64,000 bases of DNA from CAWVSB01 sp046710535 (GCA_046710535.1 JBKEHH010000015.1:7518-71517), one strand, 5' to 3'. Shown: positions 8,142 through 18,633, counted from the stretch's first letter. Made by a program: numbers and translations. The notes: a model not told the origin generated them from the letters alone.

Positions 8142-9491
8142 ATGTTAAACTCCGAAAAACCACGCCTGCCGCGTGCGCTGATCGTCGCCGTTCACTTAGA
8201 CAACATTAACAATGTTGAATTTGAGTCGTCGTTGGCCGAATTGGCTGATTTGGCAAAAACTTTAGGGCTAGAGGTGGTTGGTCAGGTCACCCAAAAGCGT
8301 TCGTCGTTCGACTCGACGGCGTATGTAGGTGTCGGCAAGCGAGAGGAAATACGGTTATTGTTACAAGACCAGCAAGGCGTCACAGACACGTTGTCGGAAG
8401 CAGAGTCGCAGGAGGCTAGTGACTCGGTGGAGTTTATTCTAGTCGACCATGAAATCTCGCCGTCTCAGGCACTCAATTTGGAAAATGAAGTCGGTTGTGA
8501 GGTGATGGATCGAACGGGTGTCATCCTAGAGATTTTTCATCGCAATGCCAGTTCACACGCAGCAAGGGTACAAGTTGAAATAGCGCGCCTTACGTATATG
8601 GCGCCGCGCCTGCGTGAGGCGGCCAAACGCGCTGGCCCAATAGGGCGGCAGCGCAACAGCACCGGCGGGCGCGGTACCGGACAGTCGCGGACTGAGATGG
8701 ACGCTCGTAAAGTTCGCGAACGTATTAGCGAACTGCAAAAAGAAATTGATGCCATGGAGGCGGGTCGCGATATTCAGCGATCACAACGTCGCGAACAGTC
8801 GGGGCTAGCTCAGGTAGCTCTGGTGGGTTATACCAATGCGGGCAAATCTACTTTGATGCGCGCCTTGACCGGCAAGGAAGTACTAGTAGCAAATAAACTG
8901 TTTGCCACTCTAGACACTAAAGTACGCACCTTGCAGCCAGAAACTGTGCCCAAGGTTTTGGTAACTGACACGGTTGGTTTTATCAAAAATCTACCCCATG
9001 GTTTGGTTGCCTCGTTTAAGTCTACCTTAGACGAAGCACTTGGCTCGGCATTATTGCTGCACGTTATTGACGCTGGCGACCCCGGGTTTGAGGCGCAGCT
9101 TGAAGTAACCGATAAAGTATTGGCCGAGATTGGGGCTGACAACGTGCCACGTATTCGAGTGTTCAACAAAATAGACTATTTAGATGATGCTGCCTCGCGC
9201 GAACAGCGCACCGCTGAGCTGCAAGCCAAATATCCCGGCTGCGTTGTTGTTAGCGCGCTAAATAAGGAAGATATAACAGCATTGCATCAAGCAATTGTGG
9301 AGGTTTTTCAAAAGGACCTGATTGAGTCTGAGATCTTTCTACCATGGTCGGCTCAGGAGTTGCGCGGTGAGATATTTGCTTCCTGCGAAGTGCTCGAAGA
9401 GCGAGCTGACGAGGTGGGGGCTTTTTTTCGTTTCCGCGCCCTACCTGACGTGGTTGCTAGGCTGGCTAAACTTGCCGACTTAAAAAACTAA
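8142..9491 (+). CDS. hflX: GTPase HflX
   Basis: Ribosome-associated GTPase that splits stalled or stressed 70S ribosomes. The 449 residues show the HflX N-terminal domain (YVGVGKREEI), the glycine-rich linker (GPIGRQRNSTGGRGTGQS), a coiled segment, then the G domain: G1 GYTNAGKS at 229-236, G3 DTVGF and G4 NKID. GGAG precedes the ATG. In many gammaproteobacteria it sits beside hfq and hflKC; here it is isolated, with accessory DNA upstream and a non-coding stretch downstream. A weak hairpin (CCGTTA/TAACGG, 9499-9516) follows the stop. Confidence 0.95.
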   Translation: MLNSEKPRLPRALIVAVHLDNINNVEFESSLAELADLAKTLGLEVVGQVTQKRSSFDSTAYVGVGKREEIRLLLQDQQGVTDTLSEAESQEASDSVEFILVDHEISPSQALNLENEVGCEVMDRTGVILEIFHRNASSHAARVQVEIARLTYMAPRLREAAKRAGPIGRQRNSTGGRGTGQSRTEMDARKVRERISELQKEIDAMEAGRDIQRSQRREQSGLAQVALVGYTNAGKSTLMRALTGKEVLVANKLFATLDTKVRTLQPETVPKVLVTDTVGFIKNLPHGLVASFKSTLDEALGSALLLHVIDAGDPGFEAQLEVTDKVLAEIGADNVPRIRVFNKIDYLDDAASREQRTAELQAKYPGCVVVSALNKEDITALHQAIVEVFQKDLIESEIFLPWSAQELRGEIFASCEVLEERADEVGAFFRFRALPDVVARLAKLADLKN

Positions 9492-9509
9492 CGAAATACC
9501 GTTAGGCAG

Positions 9510-9760
9510 CTAACGGGTTTGAATATTTATCCAGAGTGCCAATAAAAATATCAACGTGCCTTTTACTCTTCACGCCAAATATCTCACTATAAGCATGGGC
9601 ATCACCTTCTCCTTTAATATTGTTCTGGGGATTTTGATGTATTGGTATTTGCTTACGCTATTCCTTTCACCCTAATAGGTATTTTCATATCGTAGAGTTT
9701 TCTAATAAACGGTGTTTGGGATATAGCCATCTTTAAATATCCCCACCGTTAATTACTCGC
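9510..9760 (-). other. Gene-free interval with traces of a minus-strand reading frame
   Basis: The 490 bases between hflX and the efflux operon contain no complete gene. On the minus strand a frame ending at about 9509 reads DAHAYSEIFGVKSKRHVDIF and on to SNPLAA, and another begins MAISQTPFIRKLYD and stops after 25 codons. Both look more like protein than chance sequence, but I cannot name them. The remaining 9761-9981 is AT-rich and probably holds the efflux promoter. Confidence 0.25.
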
Positions 9761-9981
9761 CATTAACTTCCTCTCAAGCACCTATGTATGCCCACAAATT
9801 GATCTTTAAACCGAACTATTACGTAAAAATGAGCTCATAAACGCTACATAATCCAATAATTATTAGCTTAAAACTTAAGCACTATTGCAATGCCATAAGA
9901 AGTTGATAAGAAGTTAGTAAGTGCTTCGCGGCTATATGATAGTAAACTTGCCGCAGTTATATAAACAGGAAAGAGTAACGA

Positions 9982-11163
9982 ATGAAGTTAAGTCCGCTTA
10001 GACTGAAGCAAATTGCCGTATTAGCTATAGGCATGGCAGTTGTTATGTTTTTTAAATATGGCAAACCTGCACCGGAGGAGGTTGATATTGTTGCGATAAA
10101 TGCTCCCGCTATAGATGTACTTCAAATAAGCCCCGGGCCAATTGTGATGACAGTGCATACCCAAGGCACCGTAAAGCCATGGCTGGAAATTGATGTGCTG
10201 TCACAGGTTTCTGGAGAAGTAAAAGAAGTTGCTGGTAGTTTTTCTGAAGGTGGTTTTTTTAGTAAAGGCGATAGTTTGGTACGAGTTGACGAGCTGAATT
10301 ATCAAACAGCCTTATTGCGTGCGCGGGCAAAGTTAGCTGACGCCGAGCAGCTATTAGCTGTGGAGAAAGGTCGGGCCTTACAAGCAAAGCGTGAATGGCG
10401 AAACTTGCAGGATGAAAATGCCAATGCGCTGTTTTTACGCAAACCCCAGTTGCAAAGCGCTGAGGCGCAGGTTGCCGCGGCTAAAGGCGATGTGGCTAGC
10501 GCTAATTTAGACCTTGAATACACAAATATCAATCTACCATTTGCCGGCCGCTTAAAATCCACCCACGTTAATTTGGGGCAGTTTGTTAGCAATGGTATGA
10601 AAGTGGCATCGGTTTTTTCTACTGAAAAAGTTGAAGTGAGATTGCCGTTAAGTGATAACCAAGTTTCACTGCTAGATCTGCCGATTAACCATGGCAATAA
10701 ATCATTAGTAGACGGCGTTCCAGTGTTATTGAATGGCGTATTTAGTGGTCAGACATGGCAGTGGGAAGGGGTAATAAAACGTACCAGTGCAGTAATTGAT
10801 GATCGCAGTCGTTTCTTTTATGCCGTGGCTGAAGTGTATGAACCATTTAAGCAAGTGGATGCTAAGCCGCCGTTGAATATCGGTCAGTTTGTGCGCGCTG
10901 AAATTCGTGGTCGTATCGTTGACAACGCCATGATCCTTCCGCGCAGAGCATTACGCGCAGGCAATAGCATTTGGGTGGTGGATAAATTTAATAAGCTGCG
11001 TGCAACTAAGGTTAATGTCCTGCAGTCGTTAGATGATCAAGTTACCGTTCAGCTCAATAGTGAAAGTGATGTATTGAACATTGCCATATCATCAGTGGCT
11101 GGGTTAAACGAAGGTTTTGAAGTTATTCCTTTAGCGCAAGGCAGCCTAGGCGAGGCGCTTTAA
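9982..11163 (+). CDS. RND efflux periplasmic adaptor (membrane fusion protein)
   Basis: HlyD/AcrA-type adaptor of 393 residues linking the inner-membrane pump to an outer-membrane channel. One N-terminal hydrophobic helix (about 10-24) anchors it. Next come the barrel-sandwich strand (TVHTQGTVKPWLEIDVL), a helical hairpin rich in Ala and Gln (about 110-175), and the second lipoyl half-motif (NLPFAGRLKSTHVNLGQFV). An AGGAAAGAG site precedes the ATG. Its TAA directly abuts the GTG of the permease, so the two are co-translated. No TolC-type gene lies nearby. Confidence 0.92.
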   Translation: MKLSPLRLKQIAVLAIGMAVVMFFKYGKPAPEEVDIVAINAPAIDVLQISPGPIVMTVHTQGTVKPWLEIDVLSQVSGEVKEVAGSFSEGGFFSKGDSLVRVDELNYQTALLRARAKLADAEQLLAVEKGRALQAKREWRNLQDENANALFLRKPQLQSAEAQVAAAKGDVASANLDLEYTNINLPFAGRLKSTHVNLGQFVSNGMKVASVFSTEKVEVRLPLSDNQVSLLDLPINHGNKSLVDGVPVLLNGVFSGQTWQWEGVIKRTSAVIDDRSRFFYAVAEVYEPFKQVDAKPPLNIGQFVRAEIRGRIVDNAMILPRRALRAGNSIWVVDKFNKLRATKVNVLQSLDDQVTVQLNSESDVLNIAISSVAGLNEGFEVIPLAQGSLGEAL

Positions 11164-14100
11164 GTGGGTAGAATTGTCGAATGGTTTATTCATAACTCGG
11201 TAGCTGCCAACTTGCTAATGGTGCTGATTATTATCGGTGGCGTTACTACTTTCCCAGCTTTAGATAAACAGTTTTTCCCCGAACGTAAGCTTAACCAGAT
11301 AACTATTAATGTGGTTTACCCTGGCGCCGGACCTACCGAAGTTGAGCAGCAAATATGTATTCGGATTGAAGAAGCCCTAGGCGATGTGGATGGCATTGAC
11401 GAGTTGCGTTCGGTCGCGAGTGAAGGTTTAGGTACGGTTACTATCGACGTCGACAGTAGTTTTGACTCACTGCGCGTACTCAATGATGTTAAGTCTAAAA
11501 TCGACGGCATTACCACTTTTCCGGCAGAGGCAGAGCGGCCAACAATAAGCGAGCGCTTATGGAAAAGTCGAATGATAAGTATTGGCCTAGCGGGTGATAT
11601 TGGTGAAGCAAACTTAAAAGAGTTAGGTGAGCAGATACGAGAAGAATTGGTAGAGCTGCCGAATGTTCAAGTGGTAGAGCTGCGCTCGCCGCGCGCTTAT
11701 GAAATGTCGATTGAAGTTTCTGAGCTTGATTTACGCCGTTTTGGCATAACCTTCCAACAAGTTGCCAATGCAGTTAAAGGCAGTTCATTAAATTTACCGG
11801 CGGGTAAATTACGTACCGAAAATGGCGACATCTCAATACAAACCCGTGCTCAGGCTTACGAAGCGTCCGAGTTTGAAAATATAGTGCTGCAAAGTGATTT
11901 TGACGGTAGCAGTTTAACGGTTGGTGATATTGCCACGGTTACCGATGGCTTTGAAGAAGTTGATGTAGTGTCTTTTTTTAATGGGAAGCCATCCTTAGCA
12001 TTAGATGTTTATGTCACCACTAAACCCAATGTGTTGCGCACCAGTGCTGAAGTTTATAGTTATGTAGAAAGTGTGAAACCACGACTGCCGGCAGGGGTGG
12101 AGTTAGTGGTTTGGAATGATATGTCGATCGGCTTTAAAGATCGCTTAAGCACTCTAGCAAACAACGGTCTTAGCGGTCTGTTGTTGGTATTTATTGTCCT
12201 ACTATTATTCTTACGCCCGCTGTTAGCATTTTGGGTAAGCGTGGGTATTGGCGTTGCCTTTCTAGGGGCTATTTGGTTGTTACCAATGACTGATACCAGT
12301 TTGAATATGGTATCGCTGTTTGCCTTTATCCTCATTTTAGGGATATTAGTGGATGACGCCATTATTGTGGCTGAGTCTATCTATACCTATCAAAATAAGG
12401 GCCATGGTGGCATTAAAGGCGCAATACTTGGCACTCAAGTGGTAATCAAACCAGTATGGTTTGCTGTGCTTACTACCATGGTGGTGTTTGGGCTGTTCTA
12501 CTTTTTGCCAGAAGAGCAAACCGAGTCGGTACAAATAGCTAACGTTGTAATGGCTGCATTAATGTTTTCCCTGATCGAATCGATGCTGATTCTGCCGGTG
12601 CATTTAGCTCATATGAAGCCAGAGCAACCCGGTAAGTACGCCATCCTTAAACCGTTAGAAAAGCTGCGTGAAAAGCTTGCCTATTATATGGAAGCGCTTA
12701 CCTACAAATATTACAAACCAATACTCATCAAATGCATTAATAATGGCCGGTTTACATTAGCGGCATTCTTCTTGGTTTTTATGATTCCAGCTACTTATTT
12801 TTCTGCCGGTTGGTTGCCATTAAGTTTTTTTCCAACTGTGCCAGGAGATTATTTATCCGCCACGGTAGTGATGCAAGAGGGCACGCCATTTGCAGACTTA
12901 GAGGATGTAAGAGAGAAATTAGAAACGCAAGCTTATAAGTTACAGCAAGAAGTGAATATAGATGATGAGGCAATACTGATCACTAATATTCAGTCACAGG
13001 CATACGGCACTCAGGTACGGGTGACCGTGCAAACAGAAAATGTAGTGGAGCGTGGTATTCCGCTGGGCGAATTACAGCAGCGTTGGATTAAACTAGTTGG
13101 CCCCATTCCGTTAGCGAAAGATTTTGACGTTCGCTACACCATTGGCAATTGGGGTAAAGACATCGAGCTGCAAGTAGCCGCCGACGAAGTTGACAGTCTT
13201 AACAAACTTACCGCTGAGCTAAGGCAAGAGCTAGCCGGCTTTGCCGGTGTTTATAATATGCGTGACAGCTTAGATACGCCGCGACCAGAAATTGAATTAC
13301 GCCTTAAGCCATTGGCTGAAGTGCTAAATATAACCTCCGCCGATTTAGCCCGGCAGGTAAGGCGTGCCTTTTATGGCGAAGAAGTGCAGCGCATTCCGCG
13401 GTTGCGTGAAGACGTAAAAGTGATGGTGCGTTACCCCGAAAGCGAGCGTAGCGGAATAGAGCAGATGATGAATATGCGAGTGCGTGCGCCTGACGGCATA
13501 GAAATTCCATTTGAGTCTGTGGCCGAAGTTACTTTTGTCGACAGCTATACCAGAATTGACCGCACTGACCGCCAGCGCGTTGCCAAAGTGTCTGCTGATA
13601 CCCAAGCAGGCTTTTCGGCTGGAGAAATTATTCGCTCAGTACTAACCAAGAATAAGGCAGAGTGGAGCCGTAAGTATCCCGATGCGTCAGTAAAAATGTA
13701 TGGCGAGCAAGAGCAAAGCCAAGAATTTCGCCAAGCTATGACGCGCTTATTAGGCATCGGTATGGTTATTATCTTCGCCCTAATGGCGATTGTATTTAAG
13801 TCTTACTGGCAGCCGATACTTATTGTGTCGGCTATTCCTTACGGCATGGTCGGGGCAATATTTGGCCATGTGTTTTTAGGTATAAACCTCAGTATGTTCT
13901 CCTTGCTTGGCATTGTTGCTTGCGCCGGTGTGGTGGTGAACGACAACCTAGTATTGATAGATCGTGTGAATCAACTGCGTGATCAGGGTTTCGAGTTGCG
14001 AGAAGCATTGATCAATGGTGCAACTGATCGCTTTAGAGCGATAGTGTTAACTTCTGTCACCACCTTTGTTGGCCTTGTTCCAATAATGATGGAAACTAGT

Positions 14101-14283
14101 ATACAAGCTCAGTTTCTAATTCCGATGGTGGCATCACTCGCCTTTGGCGTGCTGTTTGCAAGTTTTGTAACCCTGATGATGGTGCCAGCGTTGTACTTGG
14201 TTGGCGAGCGCTACAAACTCAAGCTAGAAAGTATTATTGATAGAGGTAAGCGCGAGATTATTGGCCTGTTAGGCGTTAAGTAA
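11164..14283 (+). CDS. RND efflux permease (HAE1/AcrB-like)
   Basis: Proton-driven inner-membrane exporter of 1039 residues. It has the RND plan: a TM helix near residue 15, a large periplasmic loop, a TM2-TM6 block, a second loop, and the C-terminal TM block. The TM4 proton-relay pair is visible in GILVDDAIIVAESIY, with its counterpart GVVVNDNLVLIDRV in TM10. The start is GTG, immediately after the adaptor's stop. Substrates cannot be read from sequence; in this subfamily they are often lipophilic compounds. Confidence 0.93.
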   Translation: MGRIVEWFIHNSVAANLLMVLIIIGGVTTFPALDKQFFPERKLNQITINVVYPGAGPTEVEQQICIRIEEALGDVDGIDELRSVASEGLGTVTIDVDSSFDSLRVLNDVKSKIDGITTFPAEAERPTISERLWKSRMISIGLAGDIGEANLKELGEQIREELVELPNVQVVELRSPRAYEMSIEVSELDLRRFGITFQQVANAVKGSSLNLPAGKLRTENGDISIQTRAQAYEASEFENIVLQSDFDGSSLTVGDIATVTDGFEEVDVVSFFNGKPSLALDVYVTTKPNVLRTSAEVYSYVESVKPRLPAGVELVVWNDMSIGFKDRLSTLANNGLSGLLLVFIVLLLFLRPLLAFWVSVGIGVAFLGAIWLLPMTDTSLNMVSLFAFILILGILVDDAIIVAESIYTYQNKGHGGIKGAILGTQVVIKPVWFAVLTTMVVFGLFYFLPEEQTESVQIANVVMAALMFSLIESMLILPVHLAHMKPEQPGKYAILKPLEKLREKLAYYMEALTYKYYKPILIKCINNGRFTLAAFFLVFMIPATYFSAGWLPLSFFPTVPGDYLSATVVMQEGTPFADLEDVREKLETQAYKLQQEVNIDDEAILITNIQSQAYGTQVRVTVQTENVVERGIPLGELQQRWIKLVGPIPLAKDFDVRYTIGNWGKDIELQVAADEVDSLNKLTAELRQELAGFAGVYNMRDSLDTPRPEIELRLKPLAEVLNITSADLARQVRRAFYGEEVQRIPRLREDVKVMVRYPESERSGIEQMMNMRVRAPDGIEIPFESVAEVTFVDSYTRIDRTDRQRVAKVSADTQAGFSAGEIIRSVLTKNKAEWSRKYPDASVKMYGEQEQSQEFRQAMTRLLGIGMVIIFALMAIVFKSYWQPILIVSAIPYGMVGAIFGHVFLGINLSMFSLLGIVACAGVVVNDNLVLIDRVNQLRDQGFELREALINGATDRFRAIVLTSVTTFVGLVPIMMETSIQAQFLIPMVASLAFGVLFASFVTLMMVPALYLVGERYKLKLESIIDRGKREIIGLLGVK

Positions 14284-14519
14284 ATATTTAATTTATTTCA
14301 ATGTTTACTCTCGCGGCACCGCTTTGACATTACGTCAGAACGATTCCTTTATTATACAGAGCGGTTGGGATAACTGGCTTGGTTTTAGTAATCAACAATA
14401 TATTTTATCAAAGTTTGGATGTGCGCTTTTGGCTAATAGTTCTCAATATTTCACGGTAGCTAGGTGGGCTTTATAAAAATTTAAGCTATAGTTTAGGCTG
14501 TTAGCTAAGCGGTGATTTT

Positions 14520-15572
14520 ATGAATAGGGTGTTTGTTAGCGTTGTTACTTTGCTGTTTCTGTCTGCTTGCGGCGGAGGCGGAGGCGGAGGTGGAGGCAGC
14601 GAGGCGCCGGTCAGCCAGGTAGAAGTTGCGGTGGTTCCTGAATTAGATTTTGTGCTGATGGGCGCGCCTATCGATCTGCAGAACATTCAGGCGGATTTTG
14701 CATCGGACATATCTTACGACGATGACACAGCCAACAAGTTTGATATTTTTATGCCTGAAAGCACTGCGCCAACGCCATTGGTAATTTTTATCCATGGCGG
14801 CGGTTTTACTGGCGGTGATAAACAGAGTAAATATAGCACTGGCCCTGATGAAATTCGCCAAGTGCTGTCAGCTGGTGCGGCTTATGCGTCAATTAATTAT
14901 CGCTTGTTATCCACAAGTATTGATGCCGAAGGAGTGATTAAACCTTTAGGTGATAGTCGTCGTGCGCTGCAATTCATTCGTTATTACGCTCAGTCGCTTA
15001 ATGTAGATCCCACTAAGATAGTGGCATATGGCGGTAGCGCTGGCGCAGGTACGGCCATCTGGTTAGCCACCTCTGACGAGTTTGCCGATAGCAATGCATC
15101 AGACCCCGTGTTGGCTCAGTCATCAAGAATTTCGGCAGCAGGGGCAACCGAAACCCAAAGTACTTATGATTTACTGAAATGGGAAACAGTGGTTTACACC
15201 GATTTTGGTATAACGCTAGATGACATAGTATCTTTGTCAGCCGACTTGGCTCAACGGTTGCTTAATTTTTATGGAATCACTTCGGCGGACGATCTCGTTA
15301 CGCCCGCAATTGTTAGTTATCGCGCTGATGTCGATATGTTAGGTTTAATGGATGCAAGTGATGCGCCCCTTTGGATAAACAATAGTAATCGATCAGCGCT
15401 TGCCCCTACAGATGTGGGCGAATTATTGCATCATCCCTTGCATGCCAAAGCGTTGTTAGATCAAGCGCAAGCTGTCGGTCTTGAAACTATTGTTAATATC
15501 CCTCAGCTAGGAATTGCCTCGTCATCGACAGAAGGTATTATTGAGTTTCTATTACGACATCTGGGTTTGTAG
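14520..15572 (+). CDS. Alpha/beta-hydrolase lipoprotein (carboxylesterase-like)
   Basis: Predicted surface or periplasm-facing esterase of 350 residues. It starts with a lipoprotein signal whose lipobox is LSAC (C17), followed by nine consecutive Gly residues as a flexible tether. The hydrolase core shows the oxyanion loop HGGG (92-95), GGSAG with the nucleophile S173, and a C-terminal HPLH segment that may supply the His. This layout is that of the hormone-sensitive-lipase/BD-FAE group. The substrate is unknown. It is monocistronic; the 236 bases upstream and 264 downstream show nothing distinctive. Confidence 0.85.
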   Translation: MNRVFVSVVTLLFLSACGGGGGGGGGSEAPVSQVEVAVVPELDFVLMGAPIDLQNIQADFASDISYDDDTANKFDIFMPESTAPTPLVIFIHGGGFTGGDKQSKYSTGPDEIRQVLSAGAAYASINYRLLSTSIDAEGVIKPLGDSRRALQFIRYYAQSLNVDPTKIVAYGGSAGAGTAIWLATSDEFADSNASDPVLAQSSRISAAGATETQSTYDLLKWETVVYTDFGITLDDIVSLSADLAQRLLNFYGITSADDLVTPAIVSYRADVDMLGLMDASDAPLWINNSNRSALAPTDVGELLHHPLHAKALLDQAQAVGLETIVNIPQLGIASSSTEGIIEFLLRHLGL

Positions 15573-15836
15573 TTTTGCATTTTTTGTCCTTGGCGCCCTA
15601 GTGAGAAACTTTGTGGCCCGCTGAATAGTGTCAGAGTTTGCCTTTATGACAAGGGTAAACTTGCGCGGTACTGCTCGTTTTACCTCTCATTCAATTACTA
15701 AACTCCACTACTATATTGTTATAGTTGTGGCAGAATAAAACTAGTAGGTGTCGTTTCTCGTTAAAGCCTACTACCTCGAATAGTTAACGTCTGTGCGCCT
15801 GCAGTCAGTTCCAATATTTAAGCTTTGGAGAAAATC

Positions 15837-16307
15837 ATGATTAAACTCACTCTCAACGGCAAAGCCTTGTCATTGGATGCCGCCCCTGAGATGCCTTTGC
15901 TCTATGCTATTCGTGATATTGCTGAGCTCACTGGTACCAAATTTGGTTGTGGTTTAGGTTTGTGTGGCGCCTGCACTGTTCATATGAATGGTATTGCTAC
16001 GCGTTCTTGTGTTACGCCGCTCTCATCTGCGCAGGGTGCTGATATCACCACGATTGAAGGGCTGGGTAGCGATGATGAACTGCACCCAGTACAAGCTGCC
16101 TGGGTCGCTCATAAAGTACCCCAATGCGGTTACTGCCAAAGCGGGCAAATAATGAGTGCTGCCGCTTTACTAGCAACTAATGCAGCGCCGTCAGATTCAG
16201 AAATTGAAACTGCTATGCAGGGCAATATTTGCCGTTGTGGAACCTATCCTAGAATTAAGCTGGCGATAAAAGAAGCCGCTGAAAATATTCAGCAGGTGAA
16301 AACATGA
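15837..16307 (+). CDS. [2Fe-2S] subunit of molybdenum hydroxylase (IorA-like)
   Basis: Small electron-transfer subunit of a xanthine-oxidase-family enzyme, 156 residues. The plant-ferredoxin cluster Cys are C38, C43, C46 and C58 (CGLGLCGACT and TRSC). The second cluster is in CGYCQSG and CRCGTY. I start at ATG 15837, which has GGAGAAAATC before it, rather than at the TTG at 15825. Its last codons overlap the next gene by 4 bases (ATGA). The absence of a separate FAD subunit gives the isoquinoline-1-oxidoreductase-like two-subunit form, which donates electrons to a cytochrome or quinone rather than NAD. Confidence 0.92.
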   Translation: MIKLTLNGKALSLDAAPEMPLLYAIRDIAELTGTKFGCGLGLCGACTVHMNGIATRSCVTPLSSAQGADITTIEGLGSDDELHPVQAAWVAHKVPQCGYCQSGQIMSAAALLATNAAPSDSEIETAMQGNICRCGTYPRIKLAIKEAAENIQQVKT

Positions 16308-18592
16308 GCCAAATAAAGAATTTAAGCCGGCGCCAATTTATCGCCTTAACTGGCCGCGCTGGTGGCGCGCTAATGCTAGGTAGTGCTCTCGGTGTTGCGC
16401 CTTTGGCCGCGGCCAAATCTACTGCTGCCAAAACTGATGGATTTGGCAGTACGCTGGGCGCTTTCGTGACTATCAAAAATGACGGTCAAGTGGAGATCAT
16501 TTGCCATCGGACTGAAATGGGGCAGGGGATTCTGACCAGTGTTCCACAAATTATTGCTGAGGAATTAGAGGCAGATTGGGGTCAAGTAATTGCCGTATTA
16601 GGTAATGCTGATCCGAAATATGGCGACCAAAATACTGGTGGCTCAGCGTCTATTCGACGGTTCTTTGTGCATATTCGGCAAATGGGTGCCGTTGCCAGAG
16701 ACATGCTTGAGCAAGCAGCAGCTGACCAGTGGGCAGTGGACAAAAGCCAAGTAGCAGCCAGCAACCATTCGGTGGTGGATAAGGTTAGTGGCAATAGTCT
16801 GTCATTCGCAGCGTTAGCCGAAGCCGCTAGTAAACTTACAGTGCCGGCAGTCGAATCAGTAACTCTCAAAGACAGCGCCAATTTCACCTTAATAGGTAGA
16901 GACGACATCGCGCTGCAAGGCGTAGAGGATATTGTCACCGGCAAAACGATCTATGCTCAAGATATACAGCTGCCAGGGATGCTGATCGCCAGTATTGAAC
17001 GGCCGCCAGTTGTCGGTGGCAAGGTTAAGTCATTCGATGCTAGCGAGGCAAAAAAAGTCAGTGGCGTGGTTGATGTTATTCAATTGAAAGATAGAAGTTT
17101 CCCCGTTGATACCAAGCCGATGTCAGGTGTCGCGGTGCTAGCAACCAATACTTGGGCCGCAATAGAAGGGCGTAAGAAACTTAAGATAGAATGGGATCAT
17201 GGCGCAAATGTTACCCATGATTCCGCGGTCTATAAAAAAACCTTAGTCGAAAAGGTCGCCATTAAAAGCAAAGCGGCTCGGGTTGAGGGCGATGTGTATG
17301 CACATCAGTTTGATGCCGGTAACACAATCGAAGCCACCTATACGGTGCCCTATCATCACCATATGTCGATGGAGACGCCTGCTGCAACAGTAGTTATTGA
17401 AGGTGACCGCTGTCGAGTATGGAGTGGCACTCAGGCGCCTCAATGGGGTAAAGAGATGGTGCTAGAAGAGCTCGGTTGGGATGCTGAAACTGACTATGAC
17501 AAGGTTGAATTTAATACTACTTTTATGGGTGGAGCCTTCGGCCGTAAAAGTAAAAACGACTTCACTATCGAAGCCGTCGAACTAGCTAGAGCCTCGGGCA
17601 AGCCAGTTAAAGTAGTTTGGAGCCGAGAAGATGACGTTAAGCATGGCTTCTATCATTCTATTGCGGCCAACTATTTGAAGGCGGAGCTGACGCCAGATAA
17701 CCGCAGTGATAACTGGATTCAGCGCGTAGTTGCGCCGCCCATTGCTTGGATTTTCGATGATAAAGTTAGCCACCTGCAAGATGGCGATTTGTCACTAGGT
17801 TTTGCCGACATACCATTTGATATTAAAAACTTGAGCTGTGAAACGCCCGAGGTAACTACCCATGTTAGAACCGGGTGGTTCCGAGCGGTTGGTAATATTA
17901 ACAATGCCTTCGCGCTAGGTTCATTTGTCGATGAATTAGCCGTTAAAGCAGGCATTAGCACTCCGCAAATGTGGCTTAACCTACTCGGCGAAGACCGCAG
18001 TTTTGATCCTAGAAAAGAGGGTTATCAAGGTTATAGCCACTATGGGCAAATCAAAGACGACAAAGCGATTGATGAGTATGTTTTAGAGATATCGCGATAC
18101 AAAGGTGTACTAAACGAAGTTGTCAAAAAAAGCGGTGCCGACCAGAAATTGCCAGCAGGCCAAGGCTGGGGCATCAGCGTTGCGGCGAGTTTTAATTCTT
18201 ATGCGGCGGCGGCAACCAAAGTTGAAGTGGTAGACGGCAAAGTCACTCTGTTGGAAATACACACTGCCATTGACTGTGGCTTAGTCATTACGCCAGATCG
18301 GGTTCGCTCACAAATGGAGGGCGCAATGATTATGGGTATATCGCTAGCGTTAGAAAGCGAAATCACTATGAAAGACGGCGCTGTAGTTCAAAATAACTTT
18401 TATGATTATCCGGTTTCACGGATGTCGCAGGTGCCAGATTTATTCGTGCATATCGTCAGCTCGAATGAAGCGCCGGGAGGAGTTGGAGAGCCTGGCTTGC
18501 CGCCAATTTTACCGAGTATTACCAATGCAATTTTTCATGCATCAGGCACTCGAGTTCGTGACCTACCAGTTAAAAATATTATGAAAGTGTAA
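16304..18592 (+). CDS. Molybdopterin subunit of molybdenum hydroxylase (IorB-like), Tat-exported
   Basis: Catalytic subunit of 762 residues, matching isoquinoline 1-oxidoreductase beta or periplasmic aldehyde dehydrogenases. SRRQF at residues 8-12, followed by an Ala/Gly-rich hydrophobic run ending at APLAAAK, is a twin-arginine signal. The complex would therefore be folded and cofactor-loaded before export. Also visible are GQGILTSVPQ, TFMGGAFGRK and, near the C-terminus, GGVGEPGLPP, whose Glu is the catalytic base in this family. No cofactor-inserting chaperone (XdhC/PaoD type) is encoded nearby. The substrate is probably an aldehyde or N-heterocycle. Confidence 0.9.
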   Translation: MSQIKNLSRRQFIALTGRAGGALMLGSALGVAPLAAAKSTAAKTDGFGSTLGAFVTIKNDGQVEIICHRTEMGQGILTSVPQIIAEELEADWGQVIAVLGNADPKYGDQNTGGSASIRRFFVHIRQMGAVARDMLEQAAADQWAVDKSQVAASNHSVVDKVSGNSLSFAALAEAASKLTVPAVESVTLKDSANFTLIGRDDIALQGVEDIVTGKTIYAQDIQLPGMLIASIERPPVVGGKVKSFDASEAKKVSGVVDVIQLKDRSFPVDTKPMSGVAVLATNTWAAIEGRKKLKIEWDHGANVTHDSAVYKKTLVEKVAIKSKAARVEGDVYAHQFDAGNTIEATYTVPYHHHMSMETPAATVVIEGDRCRVWSGTQAPQWGKEMVLEELGWDAETDYDKVEFNTTFMGGAFGRKSKNDFTIEAVELARASGKPVKVVWSREDDVKHGFYHSIAANYLKAELTPDNRSDNWIQRVVAPPIAWIFDDKVSHLQDGDLSLGFADIPFDIKNLSCETPEVTTHVRTGWFRAVGNINNAFALGSFVDELAVKAGISTPQMWLNLLGEDRSFDPRKEGYQGYSHYGQIKDDKAIDEYVLEISRYKGVLNEVVKKSGADQKLPAGQGWGISVAASFNSYAAAATKVEVVDGKVTLLEIHTAIDCGLVITPDRVRSQMEGAMIMGISLALESEITMKDGAVVQNNFYDYPVSRMSQVPDLFVHIVSSNEAPGGVGEPGLPPILPSITNAIFHASGTRVRDLPVKNIMKV

Positions 18593-18633
18593 GCGGTATT
18601 GCTTGCGATCTAACTGCTGTTTCAGTAAATACA

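Noticed and set aside
14580..14600. Poly-Gly coding run in the esterase lipoprotein as a possible slippage or phase-variation site
   Set aside because: GGN codons alternate, so it is not a homopolymer, and length changes would stay in frame in units of three; a plain linker is enough.
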